Assembly (NCBI GenBank): GCA_030431095.1
Contig: JAUIJU010000001.1
Location: 1-64,000, forward strand
DNA from: Gammaproteobacteria bacterium
GTDB lineage: Bacteria > Pseudomonadota > Gammaproteobacteria > Xanthomonadales > SZUA-36
Length of the DNA stretch: 64,000 nucleotides
Direction: 5' to 3'
Part shown: piece after piece, positions 1 through 7,991 of the stretch
Position numbering within the stretch: position 1 is the stretch's first letter
Layout of the letters: each line of letters begins with the position of its first letter
The notes under the pieces: generated by a model
Databases searched by the model: none
Told to the model about the DNA's origin: nothing
The model's input: the letters and a program-made list of their open reading frames with translations, nothing else
Made by a program: the position numbers and the translations under genes

Positions 1-159
1 TTTCAGGTGCAGGCCTCGCGCGGAGTTTTCGTCACGGACCCAGAGGAATCGGCCTTCGTCCAGGCGCGCCTGGCCGTGCAACCCCGAGACCGAGGGGTCG
101 TCGAGTTGCAGGTCACAGGTGGCCTTGCTGCCGATGGAAACGGTGCGGTCTGCGTTCAC
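1..159 (-). CDS. FHA-domain protein, N-terminal fragment (runs off the left edge; start assumed GTG at 159)
   Basis: Reverse-strand translation from GTG at 159: VNADRTVSIGSKATCDLQLDDPSVSGLHGQARLDEGRFLWVRDENSARGLHLK, an FHA signature (SIG-x-CD-x-x-LDDPSVSxxH). Open to the window edge; absent from the ORF track. Confidence 0.72.
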   Translation of the reverse strand, partial: MNADRTVSIGSKATCDLQLDDPSVSGLHGQARLDEGRFLWVRDENSARGLHLK

Positions 160-267
160 GGTTCTTTTGTCTGCATCCCTGGCTGGTGCCGATTTCGCCC
201 ACGCCGGAACTCGGCGGCGCGGACCCTCATGTTAACTGATTTTCTCACTGATCTCGCCGCCGGACAC

Positions 268-1206
268 CTACTGGGCAAGCGCCAGGAAGCCCCCGGAGTT
301 CGCGCGTGCAAGGGTCTCCATGAAGGCCACGGTGCCCTGGTATTTGAAGTAGTCCCCGATGGTCACGGTGTGAATTTCCACGTCGCCCCGATTCGCCACC
401 GTGATGGCCTGTGCCAGCGATCGTGGTGGAAGGTCGCGATTGAACACCGGATTGGGCAGTCCGTCACTGAGCAGGATCACGGCGCCGGCAGGGGTTGCGA
501 AGGCCTGTTCGAAGGCGCCGAGCATCGGTGAACCGCCGTCGAAACGATCCGCAAGACCGTTCACGAATTGCATTGCCTGTCGCCGACTGGCGCCGCTGAC
601 CCGCGCCAGTTCACCTGCCGCGGGCCAGTGGTGGTACTGCGGGCCGGCATCGAGCTGTTGGAAACCGATGACACCGAATTCCATGCCCGGTTGCAGGGAG
701 TCGAGCGCGCGGGACACCGTGTCGGTCACCAGGGTCCGGTGCTCGGCCAGGTACTTGTTCATGTCCACCAGCAGAACGAAACGGGTCTGCTCCGTCTGCA
801 GGCCAAGGAAACGGAAGGTCACCCACTGGGTGGGTGTGGTCTCCGGCCCTTCTTCCGTGGTTGGCGGCGGCGGGGGCGGTTCATGCAGCGCGGCCTGCAG
901 CTGGGCGTCGCGGGTCTGGACTTCGCTGGCGAGGATGGCTTCCTCGGCCTCCAGTTCCTGGTGGCGGGTCTGCGCGGCGCTCAGCGCGACCATCAGCCGT
1001 TCAACGCCCAGTTCGCTCTCGTCCAGGCGGGCGTCGGAACGTTGCGCCAGGGCCTCCAGGTAGGCCAGGTGCCCTTCGAGACGCACCTCCTTCTGGTAGT
1101 CGGGCATCAGGATGATGGTGATGATGATGAACGCGCCCATCGCCGAGGCGAACAGGTCGACTGCGGACAGGGAATAGACCCCGAACACGCGCAAACGGGT
1201 CCTCAT
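268..1206 (-). CDS. Membrane-anchored coiled-coil VWA-domain protein, degenerate MIDAS
   Basis: N-term TM (AVDLFASAMGAFIIITIIL), coiled coil, Pro-rich linker, VWA core FVLLVDMNKYL...VILLSDGLPN. Overlaps the upstream paralog by an ATGA junction. Confidence 0.85.
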   Translation of the reverse strand: MRTRLRVFGVYSLSAVDLFASAMGAFIIITIILMPDYQKEVRLEGHLAYLEALAQRSDARLDESELGVERLMVALSAAQTRHQELEAEEAILASEVQTRDAQLQAALHEPPPPPPTTEEGPETTPTQWVTFRFLGLQTEQTRFVLLVDMNKYLAEHRTLVTDTVSRALDSLQPGMEFGVIGFQQLDAGPQYHHWPAAGELARVSGASRRQAMQFVNGLADRFDGGSPMLGAFEQAFATPAGAVILLSDGLPNPVFNRDLPPRSLAQAITVANRGDVEIHTVTIGDYFKYQGTVAFMETLARANSGGFLALAQ

Positions 1207-2132
1207 CGCGATACCCCGACGAAGTCACCGTTGTTGAGCCGCGACAGGGTCTGCAGGAACAGCACCAGGTTGCGGTTGTGGGTGTAGTCGCCAATGGCCA
1301 CCGTGTGCAATTCGGTCTGGCGAAACTGGTTGCGGTTGGAAATGTTCTCGATGATGAATCCCGGCGGGCTGTTGGGTTCACCATCACTCATCAGGATAAT
1401 GGCGCTCGCCGGGTATTCCATGGCGGCTTGCAGGGCGAAATGGGTCGGCGTGCTGCCCACGAATTTTCGGGCCAGTCCACGGGTGAACTCGCGGGCCTGG
1501 TGCAGGTTGTCCGGTGTGGCGCGCAGCAATGACTCGCCGCCGGGAAACCGCCACAGCACCGGTTGTGGATTGCCCTGGTAGCCGACGATGGCGAATTCGT
1601 TGCTTTCATTCAACGGCGCAAGGATGTCGAGCACAGAACGGATCATCAGGTCCTGGTAATTGATCATGCTGCCGGACATGTCCACCACGATCACGAAAGA
1701 CTTCGATTCCGAGGCGAGCCCGAGGATGGAAAACTCCACGCCTTCGTCGAGGTAGACCGGCTCGGGTTCCGGCGGCTCGATTTCGTCCGGCGCCGGCACG
1801 GGTACCGGCAATTCCGCGATCTGGCGATTGAGGTCATTCAATTCGCTGCGCAGACGGGACAGACGCGCCTGCGCGCCACGATTGGCCTCGTCGAGCTCCT
1901 GCAGCTCGCTCTGCATTCGACGATGCTCCGCTTCCCGGTCCTCGGCCTCACCGGCAGATCGGCGGCGCTGTTCCACCAGGTCGAGGGTGCGCGAAAAAGC
2001 ATCCTCCGGACCCGCGTTGCGGTAGTAAGGGAACAACAGCATCATCAGCAGGATGAACGCGCCCAGCGCCGACGCGAACAGGTCGATGGCGGAGGTGCTG
2101 AAGATGGAGGTTTCCCGGTCCGGGGTTTTCAA
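1203..2132 (-). CDS. Membrane-anchored coiled-coil VWA-domain protein, canonical MIDAS
   Basis: N-term TM (AIDLFASALGAFILLMMLLF), coiled coil, Pro-rich linker, VWA FVIVVDMSGSM (DxSGS)...GSTPTHFAL...IILMSDGEPN. Confidence 0.9.
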   Translation of the reverse strand: MKTPDRETSIFSTSAIDLFASALGAFILLMMLLFPYYRNAGPEDAFSRTLDLVEQRRRSAGEAEDREAEHRRMQSELQELDEANRGAQARLSRLRSELNDLNRQIAELPVPVPAPDEIEPPEPEPVYLDEGVEFSILGLASESKSFVIVVDMSGSMINYQDLMIRSVLDILAPLNESNEFAIVGYQGNPQPVLWRFPGGESLLRATPDNLHQAREFTRGLARKFVGSTPTHFALQAAMEYPASAIILMSDGEPNSPPGFIIENISNRNQFRQTELHTVAIGDYTHNRNLVLFLQTLSRLNNGDFVGVSR

Positions 2133-2280
2133 ACTGCGGTGCTCCTGTGGGCCCGATGGTCATTGACAGCGGGCAGGCCGCCTATGTTCAATGCGGCATT
2201 CCGATTCCCCGGCCCGCAGCCCGGTTCCGGGCCCGGAAAGTGTAATCAATCCGTCCCGGGGGTTCAGCAAAGCCAGTCTC

Positions 2281-5200
2281 ATGACCAGGCGTTTCATTCC
2301 ATTCCTGGCCGCCCTTGCCATCGTTCCGGTGTTGGCCTCGCATGCCGCGGAACTGCCCGGTGGTGGTCTGCAACAGGAATACTTCGTTCGCCAGCAGGCG
2401 GACGAAGCGGTGCTGATTCGCGTGGACGGCCACGAAGCGGAATTCGAGTCGGCTGTATTCACCATCGACGGGGAGCGGATCATCGCCTCGGGCGTGCCGG
2501 CCAGTCGTATCGCACCGCTGTTCCAGTACGTTCCGGGTGCGCCGGACGACCGGCAACTGGATATTCGCATCACGGCGCCGCTGGTGACGGGCAACAGCCG
2601 TTTCGATATGGGCCTGAGTCGCATGAACGTACGTGACGACCGTTCCGCGCGTCTGGACGAGGCCTACCGCTGGCTGTCCTTCGGCCTGGAGTTGCCGCCG
2701 GCGGATACCGCGGCGAACTGGAGCATCAAGGTCAACGCGCTGCTCGGTGCGGCCAACGGCTTCAGGGGTTTTGGCATGGAAGAGCTGGAGCTGTGGTCAC
2801 GGTTTTTCGTCGCGCAACTGACCCTGCACCGGCTGGGCGACAATCATTCCGCGCTGCAGGCGGCCGAGGACCTGCTCGCTTCACCAGGCGCGCGGCGTCA
2901 GCCCGTCATTCGCCTGGCGACAACCCGATTGAAGGCTGAAGCATTGTCCGCCCTCCGTGGCGCCGGCGAACTGCCAGTGACGGCGGATGACTCTGCGGAT
3001 CCGGTGCAGGTCGCGGCAGCGGCGACCCGCGCACAGGCCATCCGGCTTGGCCAGGACTTCGAGCATGCCGAGGCGCTGTTTTTGTCCGGCAGGGATTTTG
3101 CAGCGCGTCAGCGCTACGCCGACGCGTTGCAGCGCTACCAGGACGCGCTGGGACTGGCGGTGGACATCGAGGCCGATGACCTGGCCACGCGCATTCGGGA
3201 AGACCTCGTGGATATCCACGGCAAGCAGGGCGACGTGGCCGCCACCAGTGAAGTCCTGCAGGCCATCGAATCCCAGCTGACCGAGGACGGCGCCAATGAC
3301 GAACTCGCGCAGAACCTGCTGGCCCAGGGTCGCATCCTGGTCCGCACCTACCGCTTTGACGCGGCGACCGAGGTGCTGCGCCAGGCGCTGGAGTTCGAGC
3401 ACAACAGTGCGACGCGGGACCAGGTGCGCCTGGCCCTGGCAGAGGCCGCCTGGGGCCTGGGTGATCTCGACGAGGCCTGGGCGCAGGCGCGGGCGGCGGT
3501 GGTCGATCCTGCAGGCAACGGCTGGCGGCGTGCGACCCCGGTGCTGGATACGGGCCGCGGCCTGGCCATCCTGGCCGGCGTAGCGCGCGTTCGCGGTGAC
3601 CACCGGGTCATGAGCGAAGCCCGCGCCGCGCAGCGCCGTACGCTGGACTCCGCCGCAGAACGCGTTTTGTGGGCCTGGGAGCGCGCGCAGGACGAACTCG
3701 ACAGTCGCCCGCCCGGGCAGTCAGCGGCACCCTGGCTGCGGCAGGTTCGCGACGGCGCGTCGGCTGCCGGCCTGTCATCTCACGGCCACCTGGCGCAGTT
3801 GTGGCTGTGCCTGCTGGGCGTGGACTGTCTGGCCGGCGCGGTGGACGCTGCCTTCCGGTCGTTGCGTGACGCCGCCATTCCACGCCACCGCGTGGCTGCG
3901 CGCTACCTTGCGGGCATGCTGCACATGCGCGACGGGCGGCATGCCGCGGCCGCGGATACGCTGGAATCCGGAGTGCGGGAACTGGTGTTCCTGCGCTACA
4001 GCGTTCCCGGGGTCATGGGCGACTGGTCCTGGCGCTACAGTGAACGGCTTGGCGAGGCCCTGCTCGACGCGCTGCGCGCCACCGGGGACGACGCGCGTCT
4101 TCTGCTGGGCCTGGCCCGGCTGCGCTGGTTGCGCGCCGCGAACGACCCGGTGGGCCTGCCGTTCGATCCTGCCGTCAGCGGCCTGGACACCGACAGCTTT
4201 CGCGCGCAGCTGGCGCGACGCCAGTGGCCTGGCCTTCAGGACGATGTCGCGGCGCTGGATCACGCCCTGGCCCCGCTGCTGACCGAGGGGCAGGGCGCGT
4301 TCGAATCGGCCGCCGACTTTCTGTCCCGGCCCGGGCTGACGCGCTGGCTGAACGCGCTGGAGGCGGGTGAGGCCGTGCTGGATTATGACTTCTCAGGTCG
4401 CACGGCCCTGGCCCTGGTAGGCACGCGTGCCGGCGTGGTCCGCGTCAGCCTGGGTAACCGGTCCGGTGTTGACGGCTGGCGCACGTTTCTTGAACAGGCC
4501 GGGGAACACGACGTGACGGCCCTGGATCGCCTTTCCGCGCGTTGGGGCCAGCGCCTGCTGGCTCCGCTGCGGGACCGCCTGCCGAAGCGTGTGTACCTGG
4601 CTGCCGGCGCACCGATGGGCTACCTGCCATTCGAAGCGATGGCCGGAAGCACTACGGGTCAGCGTCCCCAGTTCATCCGCCTGGCGGCCTTCCCGGCACG
4701 ACCTGCGCCGGCCGTGCGCCTGGACGTTTCGGTGTCCTCACAGGTGTTTCTCGCCGGGCAGCCGAGCGACTACAGCTCCGGTTACCTGGAACGCCTCGAT
4801 ACCGGCGCCGAATTGCGCGCGGTCATGGACCGTTTCGTCGGTCCGGGCCTGCAGGTGATCCAGGGCGCCGCCCTGCAGGCGGACGAGTTCGACACGCCTG
4901 CTTTCCGCCAGGCTTCGCTGGCGCACCTGGCGATGCCCGCGTGGCTGGACACCGATCGACAGAATCGGTCCTGGCTCGAACTCAGCGAGGCGCGTCGAAC
5001 GGAAGGGCGCGTCCGCCTGCGGCCCAGGGACCTGGCCCGCTGGCGCATGCAGGCGGGCCTGGTGGTGTTTTCACGCGCCGAAGCCGCGGCGACGGGGCGC
5101 GCGGTCAGGCCGCCCCTGGTGTCCCAGGCGCTGGCGGCCGGCGCCGGGGCGGTCCTGGTGACCACCTGGTCCCTGGAAGGCGATGGTCAGGATGCAGCGT

Positions 5201-5337
5201 CGGCAGCTTTTCTGGGGTCGTTCTACGCTGCCTGGCAGGCAGGGGCGCCACCCCCGGCGGCACTGGAGCGCACGCGCGATGCGACCCGTGAAGCCGGTGG
5301 CACGGACTGGGCGCGATACCAGATATGGGTCGAATGA
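2281..5337 (+). CDS. TPR-repeat protein with C-terminal CHAT domain (catalytic residues apparently lost)
   Basis: Signal peptide from M at 2281 (MTRRFIPFLAALAIVPVLASHAAE); TPR-like helices in the middle; C-term CHAT-type blocks 'GAVLVTTWSLEGDGQDAASAAFLGSFYAAWQAGAPPPAALERTRDATREAG'. Confidence 0.82.
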   Translation: MTRRFIPFLAALAIVPVLASHAAELPGGGLQQEYFVRQQADEAVLIRVDGHEAEFESAVFTIDGERIIASGVPASRIAPLFQYVPGAPDDRQLDIRITAPLVTGNSRFDMGLSRMNVRDDRSARLDEAYRWLSFGLELPPADTAANWSIKVNALLGAANGFRGFGMEELELWSRFFVAQLTLHRLGDNHSALQAAEDLLASPGARRQPVIRLATTRLKAEALSALRGAGELPVTADDSADPVQVAAAATRAQAIRLGQDFEHAEALFLSGRDFAARQRYADALQRYQDALGLAVDIEADDLATRIREDLVDIHGKQGDVAATSEVLQAIESQLTEDGANDELAQNLLAQGRILVRTYRFDAATEVLRQALEFEHNSATRDQVRLALAEAAWGLGDLDEAWAQARAAVVDPAGNGWRRATPVLDTGRGLAILAGVARVRGDHRVMSEARAAQRRTLDSAAERVLWAWERAQDELDSRPPGQSAAPWLRQVRDGASAAGLSSHGHLAQLWLCLLGVDCLAGAVDAAFRSLRDAAIPRHRVAARYLAGMLHMRDGRHAAAADTLESGVRELVFLRYSVPGVMGDWSWRYSERLGEALLDALRATGDDARLLLGLARLRWLRAANDPVGLPFDPAVSGLDTDSFRAQLARRQWPGLQDDVAALDHALAPLLTEGQGAFESAADFLSRPGLTRWLNALEAGEAVLDYDFSGRTALALVGTRAGVVRVSLGNRSGVDGWRTFLEQAGEHDVTALDRLSARWGQRLLAPLRDRLPKRVYLAAGAPMGYLPFEAMAGSTTGQRPQFIRLAAFPARPAPAVRLDVSVSSQVFLAGQPSDYSSGYLERLDTGAELRAVMDRFVGPGLQVIQGAALQADEFDTPAFRQASLAHLAMPAWLDTDRQNRSWLELSEARRTEGRVRLRPRDLARWRMQAGLVVFSRAEAAATGRAVRPPLVSQALAAGAGAVLVTTWSLEGDGQDAASAAFLGSFYAAWQAGAPPPAALERTRDATREAGGTDWARYQIWVE

Positions 5338-5481
5338 ATCGCGCCTTCCCCGCCGTTCATCGGCCATTCACCATTGCCCTGTAGTCTTGATGATGACCTG
5401 TATTTTCAGGGCTGCCGCTCAGGCTGGCAATCGCTGCGCGTTGCGCGTATTTTTCGGTGACCGGGAGGAAAGGAGACAACC

Positions 5482-6294
5482 ATGAGCCAGGGTATGATTC
5501 GTCGCTTGGCCGCCGCGATGCTGGTGGCCCTGCTCATCGCCGCCTGCGCCACCAGCCCAACCGGGCGGCGGCAACTGATGCTGGTGTCCGAGGATTCGGC
5601 CATCGCCAGTTCCAGGGAGGCCTACGTGGCCACGGTTAACGACCTGAGCCGCAAGGGGCAGTTGTCCAGTGACCCGGCCGTCAATGCGCGGGTCAAGCAA
5701 ATCACCGGCCGCCTGATCACCGAGGCCATCCGCATGCGTCCGGACACGAAGGACTGGGAATGGAGCGTTGTGGTCATTGACGACCCGGACACGGTCAACG
5801 CCTGGTGCATGGCCGGTGGCCGCATGGCGGTCTACACCGGCCTGTTACAGGAAATTCAGCCCAGCGATGACGAGCTGGCCCAGGTCATGGGTCATGAAAT
5901 CGGCCATGCCCTGGCCAATCACACGGCGGAAAAGATGTCCGTGCAAATGGCCAGTTCACTGGGCGTCGCGGCGGTCGCGATCGCATCCGACCACCATGTG
6001 GCGGCCCTGGGTGGCGCCGCGCTGGCGGCGCAGCTGGCTGTGAACATGCCCAACAGCCGTGCCGCGGAAACGGAGGCTGACCGCATCGGCATCGAACTGG
6101 CCGCCAGGGCCGGCTACGATCCGGCCGCAGCGGCGACGTTGTGGCAGAAGATGGGCGCCCAGGGCGGCACGCCGCCCCAATTCCTGAGCACGCACCCGAG
6201 CCCGGACAACAGGCAGCGCAAACTGGCGGAACTGGAGCCGGAAATGCGCCGCTACTACGATCCCAACGGGAACCACCCCGTGTACCGGCTCTGA
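5482..6294 (+). CDS. M48 family metalloprotease, lipoprotein
   Basis: Lipobox (LLIAACATS), HExxH in MGHEIGHALANHTAEKMS, downstream AAETEADRIGIELAARAGYDP. Confidence 0.9.
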   Translation: MSQGMIRRLAAAMLVALLIAACATSPTGRRQLMLVSEDSAIASSREAYVATVNDLSRKGQLSSDPAVNARVKQITGRLITEAIRMRPDTKDWEWSVVVIDDPDTVNAWCMAGGRMAVYTGLLQEIQPSDDELAQVMGHEIGHALANHTAEKMSVQMASSLGVAAVAIASDHHVAALGGAALAAQLAVNMPNSRAAETEADRIGIELAARAGYDPAAAATLWQKMGAQGGTPPQFLSTHPSPDNRQRKLAELEPEMRRYYDPNGNHPVYRL

Positions 6295-6304
6295 GGAGGG
6301 TGGT

Positions 6305-6769
6305 TCAGGCTGCGGTGTCGCGAAGGCGTACGGCGACCACGCGGCCTTCGGCCGTGATCTCGTCGTCGACTGAAACGGTCACTTCCACCACCGCCTTGCG
6401 CTCCGAGGCCTCGACCACTGATGCGCTGAGTTCGATCGGCCGTCCATCCAGTGGCGTGGGTTTGCGGTAGTCGACGTGCAGTGAGGCGGTGACGCACCGG
6501 GGCGGCGTTGCATCGGCGCCGGGCGCGAAATGCGCTGCGCCAGTGGCGATTCCATGGCAGTCCACCAGGGAGGCGATCAGGCCGCCATACACCACGCCAG
6601 GTACGCCAAGCTGGTCGTCGTCGGGCCGAAACCGGGCCACCACCCTGTCGCCCTGGACGTAGCTTTTCAGTTGCAGACCGGCGTCATTTCGCGCGCCGCA
6701 GCCGTAGCAGACCTGGAACGCCGGATCGTACCGGTCCTGGATGGCGGGGGAAGGGTCGCTGTGAATCAT
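6305..6769 (-). CDS. PaaI-family hotdog-fold thioesterase
   Basis: FQVCYGCGARNDAGLQLKSY...GVVYGGLIASLVDCHG...LHVDYRKPTPLDGRPIELSA; start at 6769 overlaps the upstream stop. Confidence 0.82.
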   Translation of the reverse strand: MIHSDPSPAIQDRYDPAFQVCYGCGARNDAGLQLKSYVQGDRVVARFRPDDDQLGVPGVVYGGLIASLVDCHGIATGAAHFAPGADATPPRCVTASLHVDYRKPTPLDGRPIELSASVVEASERKAVVEVTVSVDDEITAEGRVVAVRLRDTAA

Positions 6770-7701
6770 GACGTCGAAGTCTCCTCGATGGCGCGGGCCA
6801 TGGCCCGGATGTGGTCGGGGCCCATACGGCAACACCCGCCCACGCCCCTGGCGCCGGCAAGAAGCCAGCGCCGGGCTTCCGCGGTGGTGTCCGGCGGCTC
6901 CGCCAGGTCCAGCCAGCGCTGTTGCCCGGCATCGTAGCGCTCACCGGAATTGGGGTAAACCAGCAACGGGAGCCCGGGTGCGGCACGACGCAGATGGTGC
7001 AACAGGCCAGGCAGGTGTCGGGGGGCGGTACAGTTGACGCCCAGCGCGACCACCCGCGGGTGGTCGACGAAAAGCGCCGCCGCCGACGCCACGGGTGACC
7101 CGTCGGAAAGGTGGCGTTCGTCACGGCAACAGAAACTGACCCAGGCGGGCGTTCGGACTTCGCGAAGCAGCGTAGCCAGAACCTCGGCTTCCGTCAGGCT
7201 GGGGAGGGTTTCGCAGGCCAGCACGTCGGCGCCGGTCGCGTCGAGCACTTCCAGCCGTGGACGGTGAAAGTCGACCAGGCCCGCGTGATCGATGGCGTAG
7301 ACGCCGGTGTACTCGGAGCCGTCGTTTCGGGTTGCGCCCCACGGACCGACACTGGCGGCGACGAGCGCCGGGGTCCTGTCGGCGGCTTCGCGCGCCAGGG
7401 ACACCGAGAGCGCCAGCAGACGATCCGATGCCGAACGGTCCAGCCCGAGCGAGGCGAACCCCTCGCGGCTGGCCTGGTAACTGGCCGTAATCAGCACCTC
7501 CGCGCCCGCCGCCACGTACTCCCGGTGAACTTGCCTGATCCGTTCCGGCGCCGAGTGCAGCAGTGCGGCGGACCACAAGCGGGGGTGCAGCGCCTCTCCC
7601 ATTTCTTCCAGGCGCGTCGCCAGCCCCCCGTCCAGCAGCAAAGGCCGACCCACCCGGAGTCTTCGCTGGAAACGCCCTTCAATCCATTTCGAGGAACTCA
7701 T
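6766..7701 (-). CDS. mmuM: Homocysteine S-methyltransferase family protein
   Basis: LLLDGGLATRLEEMG...ITASYQAS...GVNCTAPRHL...GARGVGGCCRMGPDHIRAMA (Zn-binding Cys motifs). Confidence 0.85.
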   Translation of the reverse strand: MSSSKWIEGRFQRRLRVGRPLLLDGGLATRLEEMGEALHPRLWSAALLHSAPERIRQVHREYVAAGAEVLITASYQASREGFASLGLDRSASDRLLALSVSLAREAADRTPALVAASVGPWGATRNDGSEYTGVYAIDHAGLVDFHRPRLEVLDATGADVLACETLPSLTEAEVLATLLREVRTPAWVSFCCRDERHLSDGSPVASAAALFVDHPRVVALGVNCTAPRHLPGLLHHLRRAAPGLPLLVYPNSGERYDAGQQRWLDLAEPPDTTAEARRWLLAGARGVGGCCRMGPDHIRAMARAIEETSTS

Positions 7702-7949
7702 ATAAAAAATATATAAAACAATAAAATAAACGATATATATAATGTAAAATATAGATAGATGAAACTGGAATTCACCCGCCGGTCGAGTCGATCACGATCC
7801 GCCTCGCTCCCCGGTGACCCGTACAGCGTCCTTCGTGACGGCACGATAACCGGCCGCCTGTCCGGCCCATCATCCGCCAAAACCGTGAACTAATACACGA
7901 AAAAGAAAACGCGAATTAGACAACAATAAAATTCAACCTCACCCCCCGC

Positions 7950-7955
7950 TATAAT
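7950..7955 (+). promoter_or_regulatory. Candidate -10 element (TATAAT) upstream of ettA
   Basis: Perfect TATAAT in an otherwise GC-rich context 37 nt before the ettA ATG; no convincing -35. Confidence 0.35.
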
Positions 7956-7991
7956 CCGCTCCCCGTTTCCCAACCCGGACTCTGCTTCATC

